From the NCBI RefSeq assembly GCF_000378965.1, contig NZ_KB900536.1:1189583-1253582 (forward strand): DNA of 64,000 nt, read 5' to 3'. How positions within the stretch are numbered: the stretch's first letter is position 1; each line of letters opens with the position of its first letter. The stretch comes from Thioalkalivibrio thiocyanodenitrificans ARhD 1. GTDB taxonomy: Bacteria > Pseudomonadota > Gammaproteobacteria > Ectothiorhodospirales > Ectothiorhodospiraceae. A program made the position numbers and the translations under genes. The notes beneath the pieces were generated by a model. It worked only from the letters and a program-made list of their open reading frames with translations, was not told where the DNA came from and did not search any database. This document shows, one piece after another, positions 9,069-22,856 of the stretch.

Positions 9069-10358
9069 TCAGCCCCGTACATGCCCGTCTCCCAGCACGA
9101 CGTACTTCAGCGTGGTGAGGCCCTCCAGACCCACCGGCCCGCGCGCATGGAGCTTGTCCGTGCTGATGCCGATCTCGGCGCCGAGGCCGTATTCGAATCC
9201 GTCGGCGAAACGGGTGGAGGCATTGACCATCACGGAACTGGAGTCCACCTCACGCAGGAAACGACGGGCGCGGGTGTAGTCCTCGGTGACGATGCTGTCG
9301 GTATGGTGGGAGCCGTAGGTGTTGATGTGCTCGATGGCGGCATCGAGACCGTCCACCACCCGTACCGCCAGCACGGGGGCGAGGTACTCCTCGCTCCAGT
9401 CCTGCTCGGTGGCCTCCTTGATGCCGGAGAGAATGGCGCGACTGGCCTCGCAACCGCGAAGCTCCACGCCCTTGTCGGCAAACGCGTCCCCCAGCCGCGG
9501 CAGGATACGTTCGGCCACACCGCGGCTCACCAGCAGGGTCTCCATGGTGTTGCAGGTGCCGTAACGCTGGGTCTTGGCATTGACGGCCACGCGCACGGCC
9601 TTGTCGGGATCGGCACCGTCATCCACGTATACGTGGCACACGCCGTCCAGATGCTTGATGACGGGGATGAGCGACTCCTCGCTCACCCGGGCGATGAGCC
9701 CCTTTCCGCCCCGGGGCACGATCACGTCCACGGAGTCCTTGAGCCTGAGCAGCGCACCCACGGCGGCCCGGTCGGTGGTGGCCACCACCTGCACCGCGTC
9801 CATGGGCAGACCCGCCCGTTCCAGGCCGTCACGTATGCAGTCGGCCAGGGCCCCGTTTGAATGGAAGGCCTCGGAGCCGCCGCGCAGGATACAGGCGTTG
9901 CCGGACTTCAGGCACAACCCTGCCGCATCCACGGTCACGTTGGGGCGGGATTCGTAGATGATGCCAATGACCCCCAGGGGCACGCGCATGCGCCCCACCT
10001 GGATGCCGCTGGGCCGGTAGTTGAGATCGGAGATGGCCCCCACCGGATCGGCGAGCGCGGCGATCTGACGAAGGCCCTCGGCCATCACCGCGATCCGCTC
10101 CGGCGTGAATGCAAGGCGGTCCAGCAGGGCATCATCGAGACCGTTCTGCTGCCCGGCCTCCAGATCCTTGCGGTTCTCCGCCATCAGCGCCGCGGCGCGG
10201 GCCTCGATGATCTCCGCCATCCCCAGAAGGGCCGCGTCCTTCACGCCGGTCTCCGCCCGGGCAAGCGCACGCGAGGCCGCCCGGGCACGCCGCCCCATCT
10301 CCACCATGTGAAGCTCGATATCACCCACCACGTTGTCCGCCACAGCGTTCATGGACAT
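9069..10358 (-). CDS. proA: Gamma-glutamyl phosphate reductase
   Basis: Second step of proline synthesis: NADPH-dependent reduction of gamma-glutamyl phosphate to the semialdehyde. 429 residues with the active-site Cys269 in [14 protein letters not shown], the [20 protein letters not shown] segment and the C-terminal [17 protein letters not shown]. The start at 10358 has GGAGAA upstream. proA beside nadD also occurs in other gammaproteobacteria. No proB is visible in the window. Confidence 0.97.
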   Translation of the reverse strand: MSMNAVADNVVGDIELHMVEMGRRARAASRALARAETGVKDAALLGMAEIIEARAAALMAENRKDLEAGQQNGLDDALLDRLAFTPERIAVMAEGLRQIAALADPVGAISDLNYRPSGIQVGRMRVPLGVIGIIYESRPNVTVDAAGLCLKSGNACILRGGSEAFHSNGALADCIRDGLERAGLPMDAVQVVATTDRAAVGALLRLKDSVDVIVPRGGKGLIARVSEESLIPVIKHLDGVCHVYVDDGADPDKAVRVAVNAKTQRYGTCNTMETLLVSRGVAERILPRLGDAFADKGVELRGCEASRAILSGIKEATEQDWSEEYLAPVLAVRVVDGLDAAIEHINTYGSHHTDSIVTEDYTRARRFLREVDSSSVMVNASTRFADGFEYGLGAEIGISTDKLHARGPVGLEGLTTLKYVVLGDGHVRG

Positions 10359-10384
10359 GCTTCTCCTGTCCGGGCATGAGGGCC

Positions 10385-11434
10385 TTACGCCTCCCGCATG
10401 CCGCGTCTCGCATCCCGGGGCGGGCCCTCGAACAGGACCCGGCCCGCAATGCCTGCCGTCAATTGTAACAACTCGTCCCAGGCGCTGCCCGGTGCCTGAC
10501 CCTTGATGGTCCGGTCCACCAAAGCACAGCGTGACAGCAGGGCCCGCCAGCCCCCCACCGGGTGCCGGGAAAGGGCCTTCCTGACCAGTGGCTGGCGGCG
10601 CGACCAGACACCCTTCATGGCCTGGGCAGGGGCAGTGCCCGCGTGGACTTTTTCCGAAATATCCGCCAGTTGCCGGACCTCCCGGGTCAATGCCCAGAGG
10701 ATCAGCACCGCCTCCACGCCTTCGCCGCGCAGACCGTTGAGTACATGCACCGCTCGGGTGACATCGCCGGTCAGGGCCGCGTCGGCCAGGTCGTAGATGG
10801 TATATCGGGCCGCGTCACTGACCGATTCCAGCACCCCGTCCGCGTCCAGCGGTCCCGCGCCCCGCAGCAGGGCGAGTTTTTCCACCTCCTGTGCGGCCGC
10901 CATCAGGTTGCCTTCCATCCGTTCCGCCAACAGGCGCACCGCCGGCCCGTCGGGCTGCAATCCCCGGGCGCGCAGTCGACGGGTGATCCAGCCGGCTGTT
11001 TCCGACAGGGACAGGGGCCAGACCTGTATCATCACCCCGGCCCGCTCCAGGGCCTTGACCCACTTGCTGTTCTGGACGCCGCGATCCAGCTTGCCGGCAT
11101 GCACCATGAGCAGGGTGTCCTCGGCGGGCCGCCCCGCAAAGGCTTCCAGCACCCGGCTCCCCTGGGGGCCCGGCTTGCCGGTGGGCAGCCGCACCTCCAG
11201 GATGCGCTGCTCGGCGAACAGCGACAGGCTGTCCGAGGCCGCCTCGACCTGCCCCCAGTCGAAACCCTTCTCGACGGTGAATACCTCGCGCTCGGTGAAC
11301 CCCCGGGCCCTGGCAGCGGCGCGCACCGCGTCCGCCGCCTCCATGAGCTGCAGGGGCTCGTCGCCCGCGAACAGATACACGGGGGCGAGGCCCTCTTCCA
11401 GGTGACGCGCCAACTGTTCGGGTTTCAGCCGCAT
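10385..11434 (-). CDS. holA: DNA polymerase III delta subunit
   Basis: Subunit of the clamp loader that opens the beta clamp. 349 residues, the family's normal length, with N-terminal [20 protein letters not shown] and the [12 protein letters not shown] region of the C-terminal collar domain. It follows lptE across element C and lies in the leuS-lptE-holA order typical of gammaproteobacteria. No purine-rich ribosome-binding site is seen before the ATG; those bases are close to the pyrimidine arm of element C. Confidence 0.95.
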   Translation of the reverse strand: MRLKPEQLARHLEEGLAPVYLFAGDEPLQLMEAADAVRAAARARGFTEREVFTVEKGFDWGQVEAASDSLSLFAEQRILEVRLPTGKPGPQGSRVLEAFAGRPAEDTLLMVHAGKLDRGVQNSKWVKALERAGVMIQVWPLSLSETAGWITRRLRARGLQPDGPAVRLLAERMEGNLMAAAQEVEKLALLRGAGPLDADGVLESVSDAARYTIYDLADAALTGDVTRAVHVLNGLRGEGVEAVLILWALTREVRQLADISEKVHAGTAPAQAMKGVWSRRQPLVRKALSRHPVGGWRALLSRCALVDRTIKGQAPGSAWDELLQLTAGIAGRVLFEGPPRDARRGMREA

Positions 11435-11454
11435 ACGGATCAGGTTGAATGATC

Positions 11455-11617
11455 AATGGACAGGATTGACAGGATTCTTCAGGATTTACAGATGTTGAAA
11501 ACCAAAAAATACCAGACAGGTCGTACAGGAGTCTGATGGATCATTTTCTTGATCCGGTCTGCTCGATTCTGTTCTTCATTCTGTGAATCCTGAAAAATCC
11601 TGTTAATCCTGTCCATT
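11455..11617. repeat. Fold-back element C (lptE/holA gap), unit ACAGGATT
   Basis: The left arm at 11455-11492 and the right arm at 11580-11617 are inverted copies matching at 35 of 38 positions. The arm is built of the words GGACAGGATT, GACAGGATT, TTCAGGATT and TACAGA. The AT-richer loop (11493-11579) also holds fragments of the same words. I recall arms of this type from unrelated bacterial genomes, but could not check. Confidence 0.95.
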
Positions 11618-11626
11618 CCAGGGAAG

Positions 11627-15203
<3,577 letters not shown>

Positions 15204-15251
15204 TCCCGGAGCAATCCGCAGGGCGTGGACCGGCGGCCGCCTTGGTGAAAC

Positions 15252-16325
15252 TTAGAGGCTGACCCCCGCAGCGTCGAACCAGTGGATCGCCTGGACGTCC
15301 ACGGAGACGTCCAGGTTCTCACCGCGCTGACAGCGCACCTGCCCGGCCACCCGCGCCGCACACAGGACCGTGCCGGCCGCACCCGCGTCCAGGAAGTACA
15401 CCAGCGTCTCGTGCCCCAGTGATTCCAGGGCTTCCACCCGCAGTTTCAGGGCCGCCGACCGTTCGGCCGAGGCCAGGGCGAAATGCTCCGGGCGCAACCC
15501 GGCGTGACTGGCGCCCGCCGGCGCCCCGGCGGGCAGATCCAGCCACTGTCCGGCCAGTTGCATCTGTACTCGGCCGCCTGCCGTTTGCATACGCAGGGGA
15601 AAAATATTCATGGACGGGTTGCCCAGGAAGCCGGCCACGAAGCGGTTGGCGGGCCGCCGGTACAGGGTCAGGGGCTCGGCCACCTGCTGCAGCCGCCCCG
15701 CGTCCATCACCGCCACCCGCTGGCCGAGGGTCATGGCCTCCACCTGGTCGTGGGTGACATAGAGGGTGGTGGTGCCCAGGCGCTGCTGCAGCGCGGCGAT
15801 CTCGGTGCGGACCTGCACCCGCAGGCGGGCGTCCAGGTTGGAGAGGGGCTCGTCCATCAGGAACACGGCCGGCTCGCGCACGATCGCCCGTCCCATGGCC
15901 ACCCGCTGGCGCTGGCCGCCGGAGAGTTCCCCGGGCCGGCGCTCCAGCAGATCCCCCAGCCCCAGGGTCGCGGCCGCCTCCCGCACGCGGCGGTCGATCT
16001 CGGCACGCTTCAGACCGCGCATGCGCAGCGGAAAGGCCAGGTTGTCGCGCACCCGCATGTGGGGATAGAGGGCATAGTTCTGAAACACCATGGCCACGTT
16101 GCGGGCCTGCGGCGAAAGCGCGTTCACCACCCGTCCGTCCATGAGGATCTCCCCGGCACTCGCCTCCTCCAGCCCCGCCAGCATGCGCATCAGCGTCGAC
16201 TTGCCGCACCCCGAGGGCCCGAGCAGCACCAGGAACTCCCCGTCCCGGATGGAGAGATCCAGCCCCGGGATCACCGCGTTCCCGTCGAATGCCTTCCTGA
16301 CCCCCCTGAACTCAACCGAAGACAT
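15252..16325 (-). CDS. CUT1-type ABC importer ATPase (MalK/UgpC-like)
   Basis: ATP-binding subunit of a sugar or glycerol-phosphate type importer. 357 residues: Walker A GPSGCGKST at 36-44, signature LSGGQ at 134-138, Walker B FLMDEP around 155-160, then the TOBE regulatory domain typical of MalK/UgpC (about 240-350). It lies after two permeases and a solute-binding protein on the same strand, separated from the second permease by about 100 bp containing a TTCATCC tandem repeat. Substrate cannot be deduced. GAGGAGG precedes the ATG. Confidence 0.93.
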   Translation of the reverse strand: MSSVEFRGVRKAFDGNAVIPGLDLSIRDGEFLVLLGPSGCGKSTLMRMLAGLEEASAGEILMDGRVVNALSPQARNVAMVFQNYALYPHMRVRDNLAFPLRMRGLKRAEIDRRVREAAATLGLGDLLERRPGELSGGQRQRVAMGRAIVREPAVFLMDEPLSNLDARLRVQVRTEIAALQQRLGTTTLYVTHDQVEAMTLGQRVAVMDAGRLQQVAEPLTLYRRPANRFVAGFLGNPSMNIFPLRMQTAGGRVQMQLAGQWLDLPAGAPAGASHAGLRPEHFALASAERSAALKLRVEALESLGHETLVYFLDAGAAGTVLCAARVAGQVRCQRGENLDVSVDVQAIHWFDAAGVSL

Positions 16326-16375
16326 CGGCCCTCCTCTATCCCACTCCCCAATTCCCGATTCTCACATCCCGAACG

Positions 16376-16417
16376 TTCATCCTTCATCCTTCATCCTTCA
16401 TCCTTCATCCTTCATCC
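16376..16417. repeat. Tandem repeat E, six copies of TTCATCC
   Basis: Six perfect 7-nt units followed by TTCC, in the gap between the second permease gene and the ATPase gene. On the transcribed (minus) strand it reads GGATGAA repeated. No inverted partner arm is present, although GAATTGGGGAGTGGGA-like words, as in element A, follow on the minus strand. It may be a single-armed member of the fold-back group. Confidence 0.95.
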
Positions 16418-16427
16418 TTCCAAAGGC

Positions 16428-17267
16428 TCACCCCTTCACCCCCGCCCACGCCACCCCCTGCACGAAGCCGCGCTGGAACACCACGAACACCACCAGCACC
16501 GGCAGCACCATGAGCACGCCGAAGGCGAGGATGTCGCCCCAGGCGAGCGGCGGCAGGGTGTAGAAGGTGGCGATGCCGAGCGGCAGGGGACGCACCTGCT
16601 CCGAGGTGGTCATGAGAAGCGGCCACAGGTACATGCCCCAGTGGAACAGGAAGGTGACGATGGCGACGCTGGCGAAGGCGGCCCGGCTGTTGGGAATGAC
16701 GATGGTGAGAAAGGTGCGCAGCACGCCCGCCCCGTCGATGCGGGCCGCCTCCTCCAGTTCCCGGGGCAGGCCCAGGAAGAAGCTGTAGAAGAGGTAGATG
16801 GCGAGGGGGTTGGCCACGAACGGGATGGCCTGCACCAGGTGGTCATCGCGCCAGCCCAGCCACGAGACCTGGTAGAAGAGCGGAATGGCGATGGCCTCGA
16901 AGGGGATCACCAGCAGCGCCAGCACCAGCGCGAGTACTGCATTTCTTCCCCACCAGCGCAGGCGCGCCAGGGCGTACCCCGCGAAGGCGTTCACCGCGAG
17001 GCCGAGCCCGACGATGAGCCCGTTGATGATCAGCGAGCTCGCCATGTAGCTGGCAAACGGCACCCGCTCGAATACCGAGCGGTAGTTCTCCAGGCTGGCC
17101 GACTCCGGGACGAAGGCGCGCAGCGTGCCCGCCTCCGCCAGCACCAGCGCATCGGGCTTGACGCTGCCCGCCAGCATGAACAGCACGGGTCCGAAGAACA
17201 GCGCCGTGCAGGCCAGCAGCAGGACATAGGCCAGCACCATGCGCACCACGAGACCGGGGCGGCTCAT
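16428..17267 (-). CDS. ABC importer inner-membrane permease (MalG-like)
   Basis: Second permease of the CUT1 importer. 279 residues starting MSRPGLVVRMVLAYVLLL, with about six membrane segments and the EAA coupling loop ELEEAARIDGAGVLRTFLTIVIP. ATG at 17267 overlaps the stop of the first permease (ATGA), indicating translational coupling; a longer in-frame opening upstream belongs to an overlapping frame of the first permease. Confidence 0.93.
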   Translation of the reverse strand: MSRPGLVVRMVLAYVLLLACTALFFGPVLFMLAGSVKPDALVLAEAGTLRAFVPESASLENYRSVFERVPFASYMASSLIINGLIVGLGLAVNAFAGYALARLRWWGRNAVLALVLALLVIPFEAIAIPLFYQVSWLGWRDDHLVQAIPFVANPLAIYLFYSFFLGLPRELEEAARIDGAGVLRTFLTIVIPNSRAAFASVAIVTFLFHWGMYLWPLLMTTSEQVRPLPLGIATFYTLPPLAWGDILAFGVLMVLPVLVVFVVFQRGFVQGVAWAGVKG

Positions 17268-18160
17268 TGCACCTCCCCCCGCTGACGCATCAGGCCGCGC
17301 TGCAGCAGCGTAATGCCCAGCACGATCACGAAGAACACCACGCTCATGGCCGCGCCAAGGGCAACCTGTCCCTGGTCGAAGGCGGTGCGCACCACCTCGT
17401 GGATCACCGTGGTGGAGGCATCCCGGGGACCGCCGCGGGTCATGATGCGTACCTGGTCGAATACCCGGAAGGAGAGGATGGTGGTGACGATCAGCACGAA
17501 GATCAGGGGGTTGCGCAGTCCGGGCAGTGTCACATGCAGGAACCGGCGCATGGGCCCCGCCCCGTCCACGGCGGCCGCCTCGTAGAGTTGGCGGGGGATC
17601 GCCTGCAGTCCCGCCAGCAGGATCACCATCTGGAAACCCGCCCCCTGCCAGATGGAAGTGACCATGATGGCAGGCAGCGCCCAGGCCGGATCGTTGAGAA
17701 AATCCCGGGGCGCCCAGGCCCCGAGGCTGAGTGTCGCCAGCACCGCATTCAGCAGCCCGTCCGGGCCCGGGGCGAAGATCAGCACCCACACCACCGCCAC
17801 CAGCGACAGTGGAAACACCACCGGCATGAAGAACAGGGTGCGGAACAGCAGCCGCCCCTGGAAGCGGCGGTTGAGCAGCAGGGCCAGCGCCAGGCCCAGA
17901 GCGGTCTGCACCGGCACCACCACCAGGGCGAACAGGACATTGTTCGCCAGGCCGCGGCGGAACCCCGGCTCGTCGAAGGCGAGCCGGTAGTTCTCCCAGC
18001 CGACATACTCCAGCGGCAGGGGGGAGCCCATGCGCAGGCTCGTGAAGGAGAGCACCACGGCGAGTGCGAAGGGCAGCAGGATGAAGACCCCCAGGCCAGC
18101 CAGGGCAGGCGTCACCAGCCACCAGGCGATCCGGGCCTCGCTGCGCCGCCACGGGCTCAC
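17264..18160 (-). CDS. ABC importer inner-membrane permease (MalF/UgpA-like)
   Basis: First permease of the same importer. 298 residues, six predicted membrane segments, and the EAA loop QLYEAAAVDGAGPMRRFLHVTLPGL. The start overlaps the end of the solute-binding gene by 4 bp and the end overlaps the next permease, so SBP, permease and permease form a tightly coupled operon with the ATPase downstream. Confidence 0.93.
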   Translation of the reverse strand: MSPWRRSEARIAWWLVTPALAGLGVFILLPFALAVVLSFTSLRMGSPLPLEYVGWENYRLAFDEPGFRRGLANNVLFALVVVPVQTALGLALALLLNRRFQGRLLFRTLFFMPVVFPLSLVAVVWVLIFAPGPDGLLNAVLATLSLGAWAPRDFLNDPAWALPAIMVTSIWQGAGFQMVILLAGLQAIPRQLYEAAAVDGAGPMRRFLHVTLPGLRNPLIFVLIVTTILSFRVFDQVRIMTRGGPRDASTTVIHEVVRTAFDQGQVALGAAMSVVFFVIVLGITLLQRGLMRQRGEVQ

Positions 18161-19476
18161 AGCGGCATCTCCCCCGCCGCGGCCGACGCGCGTTCAACGT
18201 CCGGATAGAAGCGGTTCGCCACCAACTCCCGGTCGATGTGCCGGGCCGCCCGGACAAGCGTCTGTTCCACCGGCGCCCCATGGCGGATGTCCCGGAAGGC
18301 CCGGCTGAAGGCGGCGGTAATCACCGGGTAGGCGGGGGTGCGCGGACGCGGTACCGCGTAGCCCTCCTGCAGTTGCCGCACGAACAGATGCAGGGGGCCG
18401 CCGGGGCCATAGTCCGGCGATTCGGCCACCGCACGACGCGTGCCCGGTACCGCGCCGTTGGCGCGGGTCATCTCCAGCACCTGCCGGGGCTCAAGGAGAA
18501 AGGCCAGCAATGCCGCGGCCAGTTCCGGCTCCCGGGCCTCACGGGTGATCGCCCATTGCCAGGAACCCTGGCCGGTCACCAGACGCGGACCGAGGCGCGG
18601 CAAAGGCAGGAGCAGCAGGTCCCCTCCCAGGGCCTCCCGGTAGGCGGGATGATTCCAGTGTCCGCCCCAGGCGAGCGGCACACGGCCCTGAACGAAGGCG
18701 GCGTCGTCCAGATTGGGGTCCACGTAATCCGATTCGATCCAGTGCTGGATCTCGCCCATGGCGCGCACGGCGGCCGGGGCGTCCAGGGCGCCCGAGGCAC
18801 CCGCGCCGTTCTCCCGGTGCACCAGGTCCGCCCCCGCCGACTGGATCAGGGGCGAGAATGCGTAGGTGAACCATTCGTCCGGGTAGTTGAGCTTGAGGTC
18901 CAGCACGCGGCTGTCCGGCGAAGAAGCGGCGAGCCTTTCGAGCACCGATCGGAACTCGTCGCCGTCCCAGGCGTCTTCCGGCCCCGCCGGGATGCGCACC
19001 CCGGCCCGCGCCAGGGCGCGACGGTCCGCCCACAGGCCGAGCCCCGAATCGAACACGCCTGCGCCGTAGAGCCGGCCGCGCCAGGTTCCCTGGGTGATCA
19101 GGGAAGGCAGCAGGTCGTCGCGAACGGCCTCGGGCAATAGGTCATCCAGTGGGCGCAGCCGCCGCTGCCACGCGTAGTTGTAAAGATAAGGTCCATCCAG
19201 CTCCAGCAGATCCGGCAGGCGGCCTGCCAGGGACGCCGCCTGCACCTGGCCGTTGTAGGACCCCTCAGGAATGAAGGTGAGCCGCACCGCCACACGCGGA
19301 TTGCGCGCCTCGAAGCGGCGCAGCTGCGCTTCCAGGGTGACGCGCTCCGCCTCGCGGCCCGCATGGGCCCATACATGCAGTTCGCGGACACCGTCGGCGG
19401 CCGGAGGGCGGTCGATGCAGCCGGCGATGACCGCCACGGCCAGAAACAGCATGATGAACCCGAGCGATTGCCTCAT
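18157..19476 (-). CDS. ABC importer extracellular solute-binding lipoprotein
   Basis: Captures the substrate for the CUT1 importer. 439 residues; lipoprotein signal with lipobox VIAGC (Cys20), then a family-1 solute-binding fold (LEAQLRRFEARNPRVAVRLTFIP; WNHPAYREALGGDLLLLPLP). First gene of the operon. Its start codon (19474-19476) lies within a 9-bp stem formed with 19493-19501, and the first seven codons belong to a 112-bp dispersed repeat also found at 31928-32039. Confidence 0.9.
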   Translation of the reverse strand: MRQSLGFIMLFLAVAVIAGCIDRPPAADGVRELHVWAHAGREAERVTLEAQLRRFEARNPRVAVRLTFIPEGSYNGQVQAASLAGRLPDLLELDGPYLYNYAWQRRLRPLDDLLPEAVRDDLLPSLITQGTWRGRLYGAGVFDSGLGLWADRRALARAGVRIPAGPEDAWDGDEFRSVLERLAASSPDSRVLDLKLNYPDEWFTYAFSPLIQSAGADLVHRENGAGASGALDAPAAVRAMGEIQHWIESDYVDPNLDDAAFVQGRVPLAWGGHWNHPAYREALGGDLLLLPLPRLGPRLVTGQGSWQWAITREAREPELAAALLAFLLEPRQVLEMTRANGAVPGTRRAVAESPDYGPGGPLHLFVRQLQEGYAVPRPRTPAYPVITAAFSRAFRDIRHGAPVEQTLVRAARHIDRELVANRFYPDVERASAAAGEMPL

Positions 19477-19570
19477 CCCTTCAGATTAGACCGGATGAGG
19501 CCATTGGCCACCGGGAGCCGGAAAATCAGGAGGGGCAAGCATGAAGCCGCATGCGGGCGATGCAGTCAAT
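19459..19570. repeat. 112-bp dispersed repeat, copy 1
   Basis: Ungapped match, 92 of 112 positions, to 31928-32039 in the same orientation. This copy covers the first codons and the leader of the solute-binding gene. Inside it, 19470-19478 and 19493-19501 form a perfect 9-bp stem (GCCTCATCC / GGATGAGGC) with a 14-nt loop; on the transcript the loop contains GAAGG and the 3' stem contains the ATG. Confidence 0.85.
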
Positions 19571-19708
19571 CCTGCTGCGGCGTCAGCGTCGCAGGCGGAC
19601 CGTCAATGACCGCTGACAGGTGACGGTCGGACGGGGCCACGATGCTTCTCGTGGCATCGGGAACAGACGCAGCCACCTGCTCCCCGAAAACACGACCGTT
19701 GCGGTGGT

Positions 19709-22546
19709 TCATGACCTGTCCGTCAACAGGTTACCCAGGACCCTCGCCCGTTGCTCATCAACGACCTTCGGCATCGTTTCCGCCATGAAAAGCCCGAGTT
19801 CCATGGGGCGCGCAATCCCGTAACCCTGCATGTACTCGATGCCCATGTCGCGCAGCATCACCTCGATTTCCGGGTTCTCCATGGACTCGGCGACCATCGG
19901 CAGGTCCATGGCGCGCGCCACCGTATGGGTTGCCTGCACCATGGCGGCATGCCGCTCGTCGGTGGGCATATCGCGCACGAAGCCGCCGCCCATCTTGATG
20001 AAGTCGATGGGCAGGTCGCGAAGATAGGCGAATGAGGACAGGCCCGTGCCAAAGTCGTCGAGCGCCACCTTGCAGCCCATGGAACGCAGGCGGGTCAGCA
20101 GATCGTGCGCCACCTTGAAGTTGCCGATGGTTGCGGTTTCGGTGACCTCGAAGCAGACGCGCCCGGGCGCGATGGCGTGCTCACCGAACTGCTGCTCGAT
20201 GAATTCGGCGGTGCCGGGATTGCCGAGCGACGGGCCGGACAGATTGATGGAGTACAGCGGGCCATCGTCGTCGCCGGCGTCAGTCCGCGCCGCCAGTGCG
20301 GCAAGTGTGCGGGAAATCACCCACCGGTCGATCATTCCCATCAGCCCGTAACGCTCGGCGGCGGGGATGAACACTCCGGGGCCGACGACCACGGTGTCCG
20401 CCTGATGCAGGCGCAGCAGGATCTCCACCGCGAACAGCGACCGATCGGCCACCCGGACGATGGGCTGGCAGTAGAGCTCGAATTCGTCCCCCTCCAGGGC
20501 GTGCTGCAGGCGGGACAACCACATCATGTCCGTTTGATATCTGCTCATGTGGTGGTCGTCGGGCTCGTAGAGATGAACCTGGTTGCGGCCCTTCTCCTTG
20601 GCCGTGAAACACGCGGCGTCCGCCAGGGCCAAAAGCTGGGCGGGCGACTGATGAGGATCGGTGACGGGCACCACACCGATGCTGAGCGTCACGGCAAAGA
20701 TGTGTCCGTCATAGCGAAAGCGTATCCCCTCGGCCTCACGGCGCAGGCGCTCGGCCACCTCCACCGCCTTCCCGGGCGGACAGCCGTGGATCAGCACACC
20801 GAACTCATCCCCTCCCAGACGGGCAAGGAGATCGGTGCCGCTGATACACCGTTTGAGCGCACCGACCAGTTCCTTGATCAGGTGATCCCCCGCGGGATGG
20901 CCGCAGGTGTCGTTCACGACTCTGAACTGATCGATATCGAGATAGCAGATGGCAAAGTGGGCATCATCGTCCGCAATGTGCGAGACCAGCGCATGAACGC
21001 AGCGCTCGAACGCACCCCGGTTGATCAGGCCCGTCACACTGTCGTGGGTGCCGTGGTAGGAGAGCAGGTGCTGTTCGGACCAGGCATTGAGCAGATCGTA
21101 GAAGACCGTCACCGTTCCGGCGATACCGCCTTCCGGATCGTGGATGGGCGCCGTGGAGTGGAATACGGCAACCTCGGTACCATCTCGGCGCACCATGAGG
21201 TTGTCGTCACTGCCGGCGATGATTCGGCCGCTATCCATGCAGGCCGCCACCACCGATGCCGGCGCCTCGCTGGTGTAGCGGTTCTCCAGGCGAAAGATCC
21301 GCTCGAATGACTCGCCCCGGGCCTCGGCGGACGACCATCCTGTCATGGCCTCCGCGGCCGAGTTGAGGGATTCGATGCGCCCGGCCCCATCCGTGGTGAT
21401 CACGCCGTCACCGATGGAGCCGAGCGTGATCTCCGCAAGACGCTGCTGCTCGAACAATTTCACCACGATGCGGCGAACCCGTGCGGCGGTGAGAACCGCT
21501 ATGCCGCCCACGAGGACCACCATGATCACCGAGACCGCCATATCACGCCGGATCCGGTGTGCGACGGGATGCAGCGCCTCCTCCACCGCCAGGCTGATCG
21601 CATCCGAAACGTCGATCACGGAGTCGATGGCATGGGTTGAGCGCTCCACCCATTCGCTGCCCGACATCGGATATCGCCCGCTTTCGAGGGCCCGGTGGAC
21701 AGCCCTTCGATCCTCGGCGAGGCCTTCCTGGAACTGCTCCTGCATGGCCGAGAAGGCGCGGGTGACGGCCGAGGGAAAGGCATTTCTGCTCAGGTACTGT
21801 TCGAGTTCGGCGGTGTAATGATCGATCATCAGCGAGAGGTGACGTGCCTGCGCAAGGGCCGAGGCGGGCAGCGGCCGGCCCGCGCTGATGAAGAAGGCCA
21901 GCAGACCGCGCTCCCGGCCCGAGTACTCGCTCAGCATCCAGGAGAGTTCGCGCGCCCTGCGTGCGTGTTCGACGGTCAGCAGTTCCCGTGGCATCGGTGT
22001 CGAGACGGCCATACCCACCGTGTAGGCGGCGGCGATGGTGTCGGTTGCCGCGTCGAACCACTGCTCGTGCTCCACCCCGTCCGGGGGCTCCGTACCGGTA
22101 TCAATGCGGTCGCGCAGATCGAGGACCCGGCCGTAGTCCGTTCGAAGCCGGTCCGTACTGTCGGAGAGGAAACGGTCACTGGAAAGACCGGAGGGCAGCG
22201 ACCCGATCCGGTCATGGAGGCGATCCCATCGGCTGTCGGTGACACTTCGGACCGCCTGCAGCCGCAGCCTGAGCGTGTCGCGCTCATGGGACGGGGTGCC
22301 CAGAAGCGCCATGGTGAAACCGCGCTCCCGGGCCAGGGCCGTGGCGAAACCGATGGTCTCGGTACTGAGACGTTCCGCCGCCTGCACCACCTGCATGTCG
22401 CGGTATTCGTGATGGACCACCACCGCCATGCGGCCCGCGAAGCTGAGCACGGCCACCACCAGGAAACCCAGCGCGACCAGGATGAGCCGCTGTTGTCTGA
22501 GCGTCCCGTCCTGCATCCGGCTCATGGATGGCCTGTCCACGGTCAT
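19709..22546 (-). CDS. NIT-PAS-GGDEF-EAL cyclic-di-GMP signalling protein
   Basis: Inner-membrane sensor predicted to make and/or break c-di-GMP. 945 residues: membrane segment about 20-42, a periplasmic region resembling the NIT nitrate/nitrite-sensing domain (ALARERGFTMALLG), second membrane segment about 340-360, PAS about 370-490, GGDEF with an intact motif at 578-582, EAL domain from about 690. The EAL motif reads EIL with Glu708 kept; DDFGTG, the Glu of VAES and the Gln of QGYGIA remain, but the usual KID is KMG, so phosphodiesterase activity is uncertain. Monocistronic, with a 310-bp gap upstream. Confidence 0.9.
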   Translation of the reverse strand: MTVDRPSMSRMQDGTLRQQRLILVALGFLVVAVLSFAGRMAVVVHHEYRDMQVVQAAERLSTETIGFATALARERGFTMALLGTPSHERDTLRLRLQAVRSVTDSRWDRLHDRIGSLPSGLSSDRFLSDSTDRLRTDYGRVLDLRDRIDTGTEPPDGVEHEQWFDAATDTIAAAYTVGMAVSTPMPRELLTVEHARRARELSWMLSEYSGRERGLLAFFISAGRPLPASALAQARHLSLMIDHYTAELEQYLSRNAFPSAVTRAFSAMQEQFQEGLAEDRRAVHRALESGRYPMSGSEWVERSTHAIDSVIDVSDAISLAVEEALHPVAHRIRRDMAVSVIMVVLVGGIAVLTAARVRRIVVKLFEQQRLAEITLGSIGDGVITTDGAGRIESLNSAAEAMTGWSSAEARGESFERIFRLENRYTSEAPASVVAACMDSGRIIAGSDDNLMVRRDGTEVAVFHSTAPIHDPEGGIAGTVTVFYDLLNAWSEQHLLSYHGTHDSVTGLINRGAFERCVHALVSHIADDDAHFAICYLDIDQFRVVNDTCGHPAGDHLIKELVGALKRCISGTDLLARLGGDEFGVLIHGCPPGKAVEVAERLRREAEGIRFRYDGHIFAVTLSIGVVPVTDPHQSPAQLLALADAACFTAKEKGRNQVHLYEPDDHHMSRYQTDMMWLSRLQHALEGDEFELYCQPIVRVADRSLFAVEILLRLHQADTVVVGPGVFIPAAERYGLMGMIDRWVISRTLAALAARTDAGDDDGPLYSINLSGPSLGNPGTAEFIEQQFGEHAIAPGRVCFEVTETATIGNFKVAHDLLTRLRSMGCKVALDDFGTGLSSFAYLRDLPIDFIKMGGGFVRDMPTDERHAAMVQATHTVARAMDLPMVAESMENPEIEVMLRDMGIEYMQGYGIARPMELGLFMAETMPKVVDEQRARVLGNLLTDRS

Positions 22547-22856
22547 CCGTGTCGCCGTCCGGATGCGGTCGGTTTATCCGGCCCATACGCCGTCCGCACG
22601 CATCGCGGGCAGTCAGGCGTCCGACTGGGGCTTCGGGGTGCAGAGGTCATTTGATGCACCTTCCACCTCCATGATGAGAGCACACGGGTTGCAGCCACAC
22701 GGCCGGCGGAGGAGACATCGTCATCCCGGGGACCCTCGAACTGACGGGCCATGATGTCCCCGCTCTCCGAACACAGCATAGCGTTGGCGTTCATCGTTTG
22801 ACGCATGGAACGGTACGAACGGGAGTCTCCACAGGAAACTTAGGGAAAATTTCCCG
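22547..22856. other. 310-bp gap without convincing gene
   Basis: Lies between the LuxR-type regulator and the NIT-PAS-GGDEF-EAL gene, both minus. Immediately after the regulator stop is a 13-nt dyad at 22843-22855 (GGGAAAATTTCCC). The rest shows no convincing reading frame; an 87-codon frame starting at 22806 has no signal or domain and overlaps the next gene's start. Probably the promoter region of the GGDEF-EAL gene. Confidence 0.5.

Noticed and set aside
16376-16417. Possible CRISPR-like array
   Set aside because: Units are only 7 nt, without spacers; a simple tandem repeat.
16428-18281. A single large open frame covering both ABC permease genes
   Set aside because: The upstream half is a wrong-frame reading of the first permease; the true second permease begins at the ATGA overlap at 17267.
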